A stretch of DNA of 49,612 bases from TMED26 sp002694075. Lineage in GTDB: Bacteria; Pseudomonadota; Alphaproteobacteria; Thalassobaculales; Thalassobaculaceae. The stretch lies in the NCBI GenBank assembly GCA_036160575.1, contig JAYYDT010000002.1, forward strand, positions 1 to 49,612, read 5' to 3'. Positions 26,400-34,408 of the stretch are shown here, one piece after another (position 1 is the first letter of the stretch; each line of letters begins with the position of its first letter). The translations under genes and the position numbers were made by a program. The notes under the pieces were generated by a model. It did not search any database. It had not been told where the DNA came from and worked only from the letters and a program-made list of their open reading frames with translations.

Positions 26400-27382
26400 G
26401 ATTGATTACGCGTCCAGGGCGCGTTTTGGTCCCGGGCCAGCAATTCCAGACAGGCCATACGCACCGCCACGCCCATTTCCACCTGTTCGTGAATGGCCGA
26501 CCGATCGATATCGTCGGCCACTTCGCTGTCGATCTCAACACCGCGGTTCATCGGCCCCGGGTGCATGATCAGAGCGTCCGGTTTGGCCGCCCGCAGCTTG
26601 TCGTAATCAAGGCCGTGGAAATAAAAATATTCGCGCATCGAGGGCACGAAACTGCCGGCCATGCGTTCGGTCTGCAGGCGCAGCATCATGACGATGTCAC
26701 AGTCGACCAAGCCCTCGGCCAGATTGTGATGAACATCAACGCCGAGCCGGTCGATATGGGCCGGCAGCAGGGTCGGCGGCGCCACCACCCGCACCCGCGC
26801 GCCCATGGTGTTGAGCAGATGGATATTGGAGCGGGCCACCCGGCTATGGCTGACATCGCCGCAAATGGCCACGTTCAGCCCCTCGATCCGGCCCTTGCGG
26901 CGGCGGATGGTGAGCGCGTCGAGCAAAGCCTGAGTGGGATGCTCATGGCTGCCGTCGCCGGCGTTGATGACCGCGCAATTGACCTTTTCGGCGAGCAATT
27001 GGACGGCCCCGGAATCGCCATGGCGCACGACCAGCACATCGGGATGCATGGCGTTCAAGGTCATCGCCGTGTCGATCAGGGTTTCGCCTTTTTTGATCGA
27101 ACTGGTCGACACCGACATATTGATCACATCGCCGCCGAGACGCTTGCCGGCCAACTCAAACGAGGTGCGCGTGCGGGTCGAGTTCTCGAAAAACAGATTA
27201 ATCAAGGTGCGTCCGCGCAGCAGCCCGTTTTTCTTATCGGTCTGGCGGTTTTGATCGACATAGCCGTCGGCTAGATCGAGAATTTGCTCGATATCGCCGC
27301 GCGACAGCGTTTCGGTGCCAAGCAGGTGGCGGTGCGCGAAGGGCGCGCCGGCGCCAGCGTCTGAGGTCGGTGAGGTTTCCAT
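26396..27382 (-). CDS. pyrB: Aspartate carbamoyltransferase catalytic chain
   Basis: ATCase joins carbamoyl phosphate and aspartate, the committed step of pyrimidine synthesis. The 328-residue protein has the carbamoyl-phosphate motif NSTRTRTSFE near 70, the GDGSHEHPTQALLDALT segment and the HPGPMNRG motif near 278-285. The ATG at 27382 gives a normal N-terminus; the open frame upstream is unsupported. No ribosome site precedes it, and a candidate -10 box ends nine bases before it, so translation may be leaderless. It is the first gene of the minus-strand cluster and is coupled to the dihydroorotase-like gene. No pyrI is seen. Confidence 0.97.
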   Translation of the reverse strand: METSPTSDAGAGAPFAHRHLLGTETLSRGDIEQILDLADGYVDQNRQTDKKNGLLRGRTLINLFFENSTRTRTSFELAGKRLGGDVINMSVSTSSIKKGETLIDTAMTLNAMHPDVLVVRHGDSGAVQLLAEKVNCAVINAGDGSHEHPTQALLDALTIRRRKGRIEGLNVAICGDVSHSRVARSNIHLLNTMGARVRVVAPPTLLPAHIDRLGVDVHHNLAEGLVDCDIVMMLRLQTERMAGSFVPSMREYFYFHGLDYDKLRAAKPDALIMHPGPMNRGVEIDSEVADDIDRSAIHEQVEMGVAVRMACLELLARDQNAPWTRNQS

Positions 27383-27391
27383 TAAAAGCGG

Positions 27392-27420
27392 ACTATGGGG
27401 GAGGCGCGCGGTCGCCGCAA
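27392..27420 (-). promoter_or_regulatory. pyrB: Candidate promoter for pyrB and the downstream cluster
   Basis: On the minus strand TTGCGG (27420-27415) and CATAGT (27397-27392) are separated by 17 bases, close to the alphaproteobacterial housekeeping pattern. Transcription would start only two or three bases before the pyrB ATG. Each box is imperfect. Confidence 0.45.
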
Positions 27421-27572
27421 GAACCCATTGCGGTTCGCGGGCACGGCGGGAAAGCGGGCGCCATATCAACCCCTTGGCGCGGCCGACGTGAACGCGCGGC
27501 GGGGCGCGGCGGGCGACCGCCCTGTCTCGACCGACGAATCGGCTCAAGATGACAGGGAGCGGACACGGCGTT

Positions 27573-28667
27573 CTAAGCGACGTATCCAGCCAACGCGTCT
27601 TCAAGGCAGCGGCAAAGCATGTCGCCCGCCTCACGATCGACGCCGAGATGGGAAACCACGCGCACGGTGCGTTCTCCAAACACCCCCACGCGCACGCCCC
27701 TCTTCATCAGCGCCTCGACCAAAAACGTGGCGCTCGGTCCGTCGCTGGCGATCTCAAAGATAACGATGTTGGTTTCGACCGGCAGGACGCGCTCAATATG
27801 GGGCAGCGCGGCAACTCTCTCGCCGATCAAGGCGGCGAGTTCATGGTCCTTGGCAAGTCTATCGACATGATGATCGAGGGCGTAGAGACCGGTCGCCGCG
27901 ATGTATCCCGACTGCCGCAGACCGCCGCCCCATTGCTGCTTGAGTTTCCAGGCATCGTTGATGAACGCGTGGGAGCCCGCGAGGACCGCGCCAGCGAACG
28001 ACCCAAGGCCCTTCGTGAGATCGATCCAGACCGAGTCGTAAAGATCGCAGTAGTCGCGAACCGGAACTCCCGATTTCACCGAAGCATTGAATAGCCGCGC
28101 GCCATCCATGTGGGTCGCGAGGCCACGCTCTTTCGCAACCGTCGCCACGGCTGTCAGTTGCTCCAGAGGCCAAACCCCGCCGCCGCCGAGATTTGTTGTC
28201 TGTTCCACCGCCACCAACCTGCTATCGGGGGCATAGCGTGAAGGCGGGCGGATCGCGTCGCGGACCTGGTCCGCCGTGAATATTCCAAAGTCACTATCCA
28301 CGGCATGGATCATGACACCGCCGAGGGCCGCCGGTCCGCCCGCCTCGAAATTCACGATATGACACGACCGATCACAGATGACTTCTTCGCCCGGGGCGCA
28401 ATGCACCCTCAAGGCGATCTCGTTGCACATGGTCCCGGTTGGCAGGAGCACGGCCGCTTCCTTCCCTGTCAGGTCCGCCACCCGCGCGCAGAGTTCATTC
28501 GTGGTCGGATCCTCGCCTTTCTGTTCATCGCCCACGCGGGCGGTCAGCATTGCTTGCAACATGCCGTCCGTCGGAATGGTTTTCATGTCGCTGTAGAAAT
28601 CCGCGACAATGCCATCGGCGCTGGCCGGTTCTGGTGTCCACCGTGTCCCTGTTGCCTCACCGGCCAT
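27573..28667 (-). CDS. ltaE: Threonine aldolase family PLP enzyme
   Basis: A 364-residue fold-type I PLP enzyme of the beta-eliminating lyase/threonine aldolase family, which splits threonine (or allo-threonine) to glycine and acetaldehyde. The PLP-binding K219 is in DLTKGLGSFAG, with D188 in THMDGARLFNA and the PTGTMCNEIA phosphate-side motif at 76-85. AAGGAGG five bases before the ATG at 28667 is a strong ribosome site. It diverges from a marR gene across a palindromic operator. Codon choice (more ACA, CTC and GGG) differs from the neighbours, which suggests transfer. Substrate preference cannot be read from sequence. Confidence 0.9.
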   Translation of the reverse strand: MAGEATGTRWTPEPASADGIVADFYSDMKTIPTDGMLQAMLTARVGDEQKGEDPTTNELCARVADLTGKEAAVLLPTGTMCNEIALRVHCAPGEEVICDRSCHIVNFEAGGPAALGGVMIHAVDSDFGIFTADQVRDAIRPPSRYAPDSRLVAVEQTTNLGGGGVWPLEQLTAVATVAKERGLATHMDGARLFNASVKSGVPVRDYCDLYDSVWIDLTKGLGSFAGAVLAGSHAFINDAWKLKQQWGGGLRQSGYIAATGLYALDHHVDRLAKDHELAALIGERVAALPHIERVLPVETNIVIFEIASDGPSATFLVEALMKRGVRVGVFGERTVRVVSHLGVDREAGDMLCRCLEDALAGYVA

Positions 28668-28680
28668 GGCAGCCTCCTTT

Positions 28681-28717
28681 ATTTCGTTATATACGAAATA
28701 TTTTTATTTGACGAAAT
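28681..28717. promoter_or_regulatory. MarR-type operator array between ltaE and marR
   Basis: A perfect inverted repeat lies at 28681-28699: 7-base arms ATTTCGT and ACGAAAT around TATAT. A third copy of the arm, ACGAAAT, is at 28711-28717, exactly 18 bases from the second. The array covers the likely ltaE -10 region and touches the marR -35 box, so a bound MarR dimer could repress both genes. The site sits in a strongly AT-rich 127-base gap. Confidence 0.75.
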
Positions 28718-28730
28718 TGTCGCTGGTCAA
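28701..28730 (-). promoter_or_regulatory. ltaE: Candidate ltaE promoter
   Basis: On the minus strand TTGACC (28730-28725) is followed after 17-18 bases by an A-rich -10 (TAAAAA, 28706-28701). Transcription would start inside the palindrome at 28681-28699, a good position for repression. Confidence 0.45.
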
Positions 28731-28737
28731 CTAAGAA
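28708..28737 (+). promoter_or_regulatory. Candidate marR promoter
   Basis: TTGACG at 28708-28713 and TAAGAA at 28732-28737 are spaced by 18 bases. The third operator half-site (28711-28717) overlaps the -35 box, which suggests autoregulation. The leader would be about 50 bases. Confidence 0.45.
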
Positions 28738-28794
28738 ATAATCGGATCGCGCGGTTCCGGCGGCACGCGGCTGGGACTAATTTGGAAAATCGCG

Positions 28795-29235
28795 ATGGCC
28801 GAGAAGCGCTCTCAAAACAATCCAATGATCGAACGAGCGGAAGGTCTGGGCATGGCGTTGGCCGAGCTCTACTACCGTGCGCGTAGGGATTACGAGACCG
28901 ATCTGACGCATCGCGCGATCCGGGTTCTTCAGTTCATCTCCCATCACGACCGAGCGCCCAGGCTGGACGAGATTACCGCGTATCTTGGGAGCGCCCCCAG
29001 CACCGCCTCGGAATTGATTAAACGCCTGCAGAACAAGGGTTTGGTGGTCCGTAACCGGGCGAAGCGGGACGAGCGGACCATCGAGATCGAACTCACGGAG
29101 GCGGGAAAGGTGGCACTCGCCGAGCATACAACGCTCGATGCCCGCAAACTTCGCGACGGTTTAAAGGCGCTGGATGATTTCGAGCAAGACGCCTTGGTGA
29201 AGTCGATCAGAAAGATCACCGAGGCAATAGATTAG
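28795..29235 (+). CDS. MarR family transcriptional regulator
   Basis: A 146-residue winged-helix regulator. The N-terminal helix includes MIERAEGLGMALAELYYRA; the DNA-binding core has LDEITAYLGSAPSTASELIK (recognition helix region, about 60-80), and the wing contains GLVVRNRAKRDERTIEIELT. MarR proteins act as dimers and usually repress an adjacent divergent gene until a small ligand binds. The operator in front of it, also covering the ltaE promoter, makes threonine aldolase its likely target. A GGA eight bases before the ATG is a weak ribosome site. Ligand unknown. Confidence 0.92.
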   Translation: MAEKRSQNNPMIERAEGLGMALAELYYRARRDYETDLTHRAIRVLQFISHHDRAPRLDEITAYLGSAPSTASELIKRLQNKGLVVRNRAKRDERTIEIELTEAGKVALAEHTTLDARKLRDGLKALDDFEQDALVKSIRKITEAID

Positions 29236-29336
29236 CGGGCGACACCCGTTCTCGGCACTTCGGTGACAGCGTCGGCGTGACCGCGAGGGTTCGGTCTACC
29301 GCCGAAACCGGACATTGGGGCTTATGAGCACACGAC

Positions 29337-30569
29337 CTAAATCGCGCCGTTTTCGCGGAGCGCCGCGATCTCGCCATCGTCATAGCCAAGATCGTGGAGA
29401 ATCTCGCGGCTATGCTGGCCCAGGGTCGGCGCCGGACGGCGATAACTGGCCGGGGTTTCGGATAATTTCACCGGATAGGCCGGCGAACGCGCCGGCTGGG
29501 CCACGCGGTCGTCGCCATGGTCCATTTCGACGATCATCTCGCGGGCCAGCAAATGGGGGTCTTGGAAGGCTTGGTCGATGCGGTTGACCGGTCCGCAGGA
29601 CACGCCCGCCTCCTCCAGGGCGGCGACCCAATCGGCGGTGTCGCGGGTGGCCATCACCTCGGCCACCAGGGGCACCAGGATGGCACGGTTTTCGACTCGC
29701 GCCCGAGTGGTTGCAAAGCGGTCGTCGGTGACCCATCGGGACGTCCCGGCGCATTCGCAGAATTTGGCGAATTGATAGTCGGTGGTGACGCCCAAAATCA
29801 CATGGCCATCGCGCGACTCGAATACTTGGTAAGGGACCACCGAGGGATGAGCGGTGCCGTTGCGCGTCGCCACCATGCCGGCGTTAAGGTAATTGGAGGC
29901 GAAATTGATCATGCCCCAGGCCTGGCAGTCGAGCAGGCTGACATCGATCCATTGCCCTTTGCCGGTCGCCGTACGCGCATGGACGGCGGCCAGGATGGCG
30001 ACCGCCGCGTGTAGGCCGGCTTGGATGTCGCCGACCGCCACGCCGACCTTCATGGGCAGGCCGTCAGGCTCGCCGGTGACGCTCATCAGGCCGGCCGCGC
30101 CCTGCGCCAAGATATCGTAACCGGGCCGTTTGGCATAGGGGCCGGTCTGCCCAAAACCTGTTACAGAACAGTAGATAAGGTGAGAATGCTCGTCTTTTAC
30201 TTTATCGTATGACAGGCCGTAACGGTCGAGGTCGCCAACCTTCAAATTCTCGATAAACACATCGGCCCAGCCCATCAGCCGTTTCATCAGCGCCTGGCCC
30301 TCGGGTTGGCGAATATCGACGGTGATCGAGCGCTTATTGCGGTTGGTGACTTGGATATAAACGCTTTCGCCGAGCACGTCCTCGCCGTCGGCGTCTTTGA
30401 AATAGGGCGGCCATTGGCGGGTGTCGTCGCCGCTGCCGGGACGCTCCACCTTGATCACGTCGGCGCCGAGATCGGCCAAGCACTGGGCGGTCAACGGGCC
30501 GGCGACGACGCGGGTGAAGTCAATGACGCGGAGGCCGGCGAGCGGGCCGTCGGAAAGGGCATGGGACAT
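29337..30569 (-). CDS. CaiB/BaiF family CoA-transferase (type III)
   Basis: A 410-residue type III CoA-transferase, which moves CoA between carboxylic acids by way of an enzyme-bound aspartyl thioester. The N-terminal LAGLRVIDFTRVVAGP motif, the NRNKRSITVD segment and the probable catalytic D181 (AVGDIQAG) are present. No acyl-CoA ligase, dehydrogenase or hydratase lies nearby, so the substrate is not indicated. The ATG at 30569 is chosen over a TTG at 30581. It lies downstream of ruvX on the same strand with a 64-base gap and converges on marR. Confidence 0.93.
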   Translation of the reverse strand: MSHALSDGPLAGLRVIDFTRVVAGPLTAQCLADLGADVIKVERPGSGDDTRQWPPYFKDADGEDVLGESVYIQVTNRNKRSITVDIRQPEGQALMKRLMGWADVFIENLKVGDLDRYGLSYDKVKDEHSHLIYCSVTGFGQTGPYAKRPGYDILAQGAAGLMSVTGEPDGLPMKVGVAVGDIQAGLHAAVAILAAVHARTATGKGQWIDVSLLDCQAWGMINFASNYLNAGMVATRNGTAHPSVVPYQVFESRDGHVILGVTTDYQFAKFCECAGTSRWVTDDRFATTRARVENRAILVPLVAEVMATRDTADWVAALEEAGVSCGPVNRIDQAFQDPHLLAREMIVEMDHGDDRVAQPARSPAYPVKLSETPASYRRPAPTLGQHSREILHDLGYDDGEIAALRENGAI

Positions 30570-30633
30570 CGGGGCTACCAAATGAGGCGGGAAGAATGAA
30601 CGGCGTTAAGTCTGCGCAAGCCCGCCGAAGCGG

Positions 30634-31095
30634 TCAAGCGCCGTGGGCGTCGAGGAAGCCCTGAAGAATATAGGTCGCGGCCAGCGTGTCCTTACGCGCC
30701 TTGCGCCGCTGGCGAGTCATGTCCTCGGCCAGCATCATGCGCTCGACGGCCTGGGTCGATAGTCGCTCGTCCCATAGCGCGATCGGCAGGTCGCGGCGGG
30801 TGAGCAGCTCGCGCGCCCAATCGCGAGTCGCTTGACTGCGCCGGTTTTCACCGCCGTCAAGGTCGAGCGGCAGGCCCAATACCAGGCCGCCGGCGGCGCG
30901 GGCGTCGACTTCGACAAGCAGCGCGTCGACGGTTTTGGAGAATTTGCCGCGCGCCAAGGTGCCGACCGCGCTGGCTACCCGCCAGCCGCCGTCACTGACC
31001 GCCAGGCCGATGGTGCGCTCACCAAGATCGAGGCCAAGCAAACGACCGCCCTCGGGGACCGCCGCGCGCAGGTCGCTGGGCTTGAAGATGGCCAT
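30634..31095 (-). CDS. ruvX: Holliday junction resolvase-like protein RuvX (YqgF)
   Basis: RuvX/YqgF is an RNase H-fold nuclease linked to 16S rRNA 5'-end processing and possibly Holliday junction resolution. The 153-residue protein has the GLDLGERTIGLAVSD motif near 21-35, LVLGLPLDLDG near 71-81, and the DERLSTQAVE motif near 108-117, which together supply the acidic active site. The ATG at 31095 has GGAAGG 11 bases before it. It diverges from gatC across 81 bases, a frequent arrangement in alphaproteobacteria. Confidence 0.95.
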   Translation of the reverse strand: MAIFKPSDLRAAVPEGGRLLGLDLGERTIGLAVSDGGWRVASAVGTLARGKFSKTVDALLVEVDARAAGGLVLGLPLDLDGGENRRSQATRDWARELLTRRDLPIALWDERLSTQAVERMMLAEDMTRQRRKARKDTLAATYILQGFLDAHGA

Positions 31096-31176
31096 GGCCG
31101 GTGATACCTTCCGCCGTGTTTTTGGAGGCGCCCGGCCAGTGTGGCGGCGCCCTGTTGTCTTCGAAAGCCATAACCC

Positions 31177-31464
31177 ATGTCCCTTGACAAGGCCACCGTT
31201 CGCGAGATCGCGCGTTTGGCGCGAATTGATGTTCCCGACCAGGGTTTGGACGCCATGGTCGGCGATCTGAACGGTATTTTGGCCTGGGTCGAGGCGCTCA
31301 ATGAACTCGACACGGCGGCGGTCGAACCGCTGGCCAATGTCACCGGCCACGACCTGCCGGCGCGCGCCGACACGGTCACCGACGGCGATGACGCGGCCCG
31401 GGTATTGGCTAACGCGCCGGACCCGATCGACAGCTTTTTCGCCGTGCCCAAGGTGGTCGAGTAA
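31177..31464 (+). CDS. gatC: Asp-tRNA(Asn)/Glu-tRNA(Gln) amidotransferase subunit C
   Basis: GatC is the small stabilising subunit of the GatCAB amidotransferase. The 95-residue protein shows the family pattern: VREIARLARIDV, then the LNELDTAAVEPLANVTG segment, and an ending in PKVVE. Its TAA overlaps the gatA ATG by one base (TAATG), indicating coupled translation in gatCAB. Confidence 0.97.
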   Translation: MSLDKATVREIARLARIDVPDQGLDAMVGDLNGILAWVEALNELDTAAVEPLANVTGHDLPARADTVTDGDDAARVLANAPDPIDSFFAVPKVVE

Positions 31465-32948
31465 TGACCGATCTGACCGATTTGACCCTGGTCGAGGCGC
31501 GCCGCCGCCTGGACGCCGGCGATTTCACCGCCGTTGAATTGACCGAGGCGCATTTGACGGCGATTGAGGCGGGCGCTGGGCTCAACGCCTATATCACGGT
31601 GACTGGCGAACGCGCCCTCGAGATGGCGCGGGCCGCCGACGCCCGGCGGGCGCGCGGCGAAAGCTTACCCCTCGACGGTCTGCCGGTGGCGGTCAAGGAT
31701 TTGTTTTGCACCGAGGGGGTGGCGACCACCGCCGCCAGTCATATCCTCGACGGCTTCGTGCCGACCTATGAAAGCCATGTGACCCAGCGGCTGTGGCAAG
31801 CGGGCGCGGTCATGCTGGGCAAAACCAATCTCGATGAATTCGCCATGGGCTCGGCCAATTTGACCAGTTATTACGGCGCCGTCGAGAACCCCTGGCGGGC
31901 CGATGACGCGCCGGACACGCCGTTGGTGCCGGGCGGCTCCTCCGGCGGATCGGCGGCGGCGGTGGCCGCGCGGTTGGCGCTGGCCGCGACCGGCACCGAC
32001 ACCGGCGGGTCGATCCGCCAACCGTCGGCCTATACCGGGATCGTCGGCTTGAAGCCGACCTATGGGCGGTGTTCGCGCTGGGGCATCGTCGCCTTCGCCA
32101 GTTCCTTCGACCAGGCCGGCCCGATGACTCGCAGCGTCGCCGACGCCGGTCTGATGCTGTCCAGCATGGCCGGTCACGACCCCCGCGACTCCACCTCGGC
32201 CGACCGGCCGGTGCCGGATTTCGCGGCCGCCGCCGGCGGCGATCTGCGAGGGTTGAAAATTGGTTTGCCGCGCGAATTTCGCCGCGACGGCCTGTCGGCC
32301 GAGGTCGACGCGACCTGGCGCGCCGGCGCCGAATGGCTGCGCGACGCCGGCGCCGAAGTGGTCGAGGTCAGCCTGCCGCACACGCCCTACGCGTTGGCGG
32401 CCTATTACATCCTGGCGCCGGCCGAGGCGTCGTCCAACCTGGCCCGTTATGACGGGGTGCGCTATGGCCTGCGGGTCGATGGCGACAGCCTGGAGGAGAT
32501 GTACGCCAAGACCCGCGCCGCCGGCTTCGGCGCCGAGGTGCAACGGCGCATCATGATTGGTACTTATGTTCTCTCGGCGGGTTACTACGACGCCTATTAT
32601 CGCAAGGCGCAACGGGTGCGCCAATTGATCCGCCAGGATTTCGACAGCGCCCTAAACGAGGTCGACGCACTGCTCGCGCCGACCACCCCGGGGCCGGCTT
32701 TCGCCGTCGACGCACCGCCGACCGATCCGGTGGAAATGTATTTGCTCGATGTTTTCACGGTCACCGGCAATCTCGCCGGTCTGCCCTGCCTGTCGGTGCC
32801 GGCCGGGCTGACCGGCCAGGGCCTGCCGCTGGGGCTGCAGGTGCTGGGCCGGCCGTGGGACGAGGAGATGGTGCTGCGGGTTGGCGCGGCGCTGGAGCGG
32901 GCGGCCGATTTTAGCCACCGCCCGGCGTCGAACGGAGGCCGGCGATGA
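31464..32948 (+). CDS. gatA: Asp-tRNA(Asn)/Glu-tRNA(Gln) amidotransferase subunit A
   Basis: GatA is the glutaminase subunit that releases ammonia for amidation of misacylated Glu-tRNA(Gln) and Asp-tRNA(Asn). The 494-residue amidase has the Ser-cisSer-Lys triad: K78 in VAVKDLF, S159 in GGSSGGS and S183 in TGGSIRQP. Length is normal. Its stop overlaps the gatB ATG by four bases. The complex suggests at least Gln-tRNA is made by the indirect route, as is usual in alphaproteobacteria. Confidence 0.98.
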   Translation: MTDLTDLTLVEARRRLDAGDFTAVELTEAHLTAIEAGAGLNAYITVTGERALEMARAADARRARGESLPLDGLPVAVKDLFCTEGVATTAASHILDGFVPTYESHVTQRLWQAGAVMLGKTNLDEFAMGSANLTSYYGAVENPWRADDAPDTPLVPGGSSGGSAAAVAARLALAATGTDTGGSIRQPSAYTGIVGLKPTYGRCSRWGIVAFASSFDQAGPMTRSVADAGLMLSSMAGHDPRDSTSADRPVPDFAAAAGGDLRGLKIGLPREFRRDGLSAEVDATWRAGAEWLRDAGAEVVEVSLPHTPYALAAYYILAPAEASSNLARYDGVRYGLRVDGDSLEEMYAKTRAAGFGAEVQRRIMIGTYVLSAGYYDAYYRKAQRVRQLIRQDFDSALNEVDALLAPTTPGPAFAVDAPPTDPVEMYLLDVFTVTGNLAGLPCLSVPAGLTGQGLPLGLQVLGRPWDEEMVLRVGAALERAADFSHRPASNGGRR

Positions 32949-34408
32949 GTGCGGACGGCATGATCATCCAGGGGCGCACCGGCGACTGGGAAGTGGTCAT
33001 CGGCCTGGAAGTGCACGCCCAGGTGATGTCGGCGGCGAAGTTGTTTTCCGGCGCCGCCACCGCCTTCGGCGCGCCACCCAATAGCCAGGTCTCGCTGGTC
33101 GACGCGGCCATGCCGGGCATGCTGCCGGTGATCAACCGTACCTGCGTCGAGCAGGCGGTGCGCACCGGCCTTGGCATCAACGCGGCGATCAACATGACCA
33201 GCGTTTTCGACCGCAAGAACTATTTCTACGCCGATCTGCCGCAGGGCTATCAAATCAGCCAATACACCCAACCGATTGTCGGCGAGGGCGAGATTGAGAT
33301 CGTGCTCGCCGACGGCCGGCGCAAAAACATCGGCGTTGAGCGCCTGCACCTGGAGCAGGACGCCGGCAAACTGATGCATGACCAGCATCCAAGCAAATCG
33401 GTGGTCGACCTAAACCGCGCCGGCGTCGCCTTGATGGAGATCGTGTCCAAACCCGATCTGCGCTCGCCCGAGGAGGCGGGCGCCTACGTCACCAAGCTGC
33501 GTTCGATCATGCGCTATCTCGGCACCTGCGACGGCAATATGGAACAAGGCTCGCTACGCGCCGACGCCAATGTCTCGGTGCGCCGACCGGGCGACCCGTT
33601 GGGCACGCGCTGCGAGATTAAAAACGTCAACTCGATCCGCTTTTTGATGCAGGCGATAGACTACGAGGCCCGCCGCCAGGTCGAGGTGATCGAGGATGGC
33701 GGCGAAATCGACCAGGAAACCCGCCTGTTCGACGCCAATAACGGGACCACGCGGACCATGCGCTCGAAAGAGGACGCTCATGATTACCGCTATTTCCCGG
33801 ATCCCGATTTGCTGCCATTGGTCCTCGACCCGGCCGAGGTCGAGGCCCTGCGCGCCGCCCTGCCGGAATTGCCGGACGCCAAAAAGGACCGTTTGATGGC
33901 CGATTACGGCCTGTCGGAGATCGACGCCACGATCCTGACCGAGGAGCGCGAGACAGCCGCTTTCTATGAAACCGCGGCGGCTGGCCGCGACGGCAAAATT
34001 GTCGCCAACTGGCTGATCAGCGAGCTATTCGGCCTGCTTAACAAAACCGGCCGCGGCCTTGCCGACAGCCCGATCACCCCGGAGGCTCTCGGCGGCCTCG
34101 TCGATTTGATCGGCGACGGCACGATTTCCGGACGGATCGCCAAGGATGTCTTCGCCGAGATGGTCGAAACCGGCCAAGCGGCCGACGCGATTGTCGCCGA
34201 AAAGGGCCTAAAACAGGTTTCCGACAGCGGCGAGATCGCTGGGCTGATCGATGGCGTGATCGCCGATAACGCCGATAAGGTGGCCGAATACCAAGGTGGC
34301 AAGGACAAACTATTCGGCTTTTTCGTCGGCCAGGTGATGAAAAAATCCGGCGGCAAGGCCAACCCGCAAATGGTCAACCAATTGCTCCGCGAAAAGTTGG
34401 ACGGTTAG
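32945..34408 (+). CDS. gatB: Asp-tRNA(Asn)/Glu-tRNA(Gln) amidotransferase subunit B
   Basis: GatB binds the misacylated tRNA, phosphorylates the carboxyl group and accepts ammonia from GatA. The 487-residue protein has the start VIGLEVHAQV, the YFYADLPQGYQISQYTQP segment near 95-115, the LEQDAGKLMHD motif, and the C-terminal YqeY-like helical domain that recognises tRNA. The ATGA overlap with gatA and a four-base overlap of stops with the gene on the other strand leave no free sequence around it. Confidence 0.98.
   Translation: MSADGMIIQGRTGDWEVVIGLEVHAQVMSAAKLFSGAATAFGAPPNSQVSLVDAAMPGMLPVINRTCVEQAVRTGLGINAAINMTSVFDRKNYFYADLPQGYQISQYTQPIVGEGEIEIVLADGRRKNIGVERLHLEQDAGKLMHDQHPSKSVVDLNRAGVALMEIVSKPDLRSPEEAGAYVTKLRSIMRYLGTCDGNMEQGSLRADANVSVRRPGDPLGTRCEIKNVNSIRFLMQAIDYEARRQVEVIEDGGEIDQETRLFDANNGTTRTMRSKEDAHDYRYFPDPDLLPLVLDPAEVEALRAALPELPDAKKDRLMADYGLSEIDATILTEERETAAFYETAAAGRDGKIVANWLISELFGLLNKTGRGLADSPITPEALGGLVDLIGDGTISGRIAKDVFAEMVETGQAADAIVAEKGLKQVSDSGEIAGLIDGVIADNADKVAEYQGGKDKLFGFFVGQVMKKSGGKANPQMVNQLLREKLDG

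Noticed and set aside
30570..30581. TTG start at 30581 for the CoA-transferase gene
   Set aside because: Adds only four residues, uses a rare start and has no better ribosome site than the ATG at 30569.
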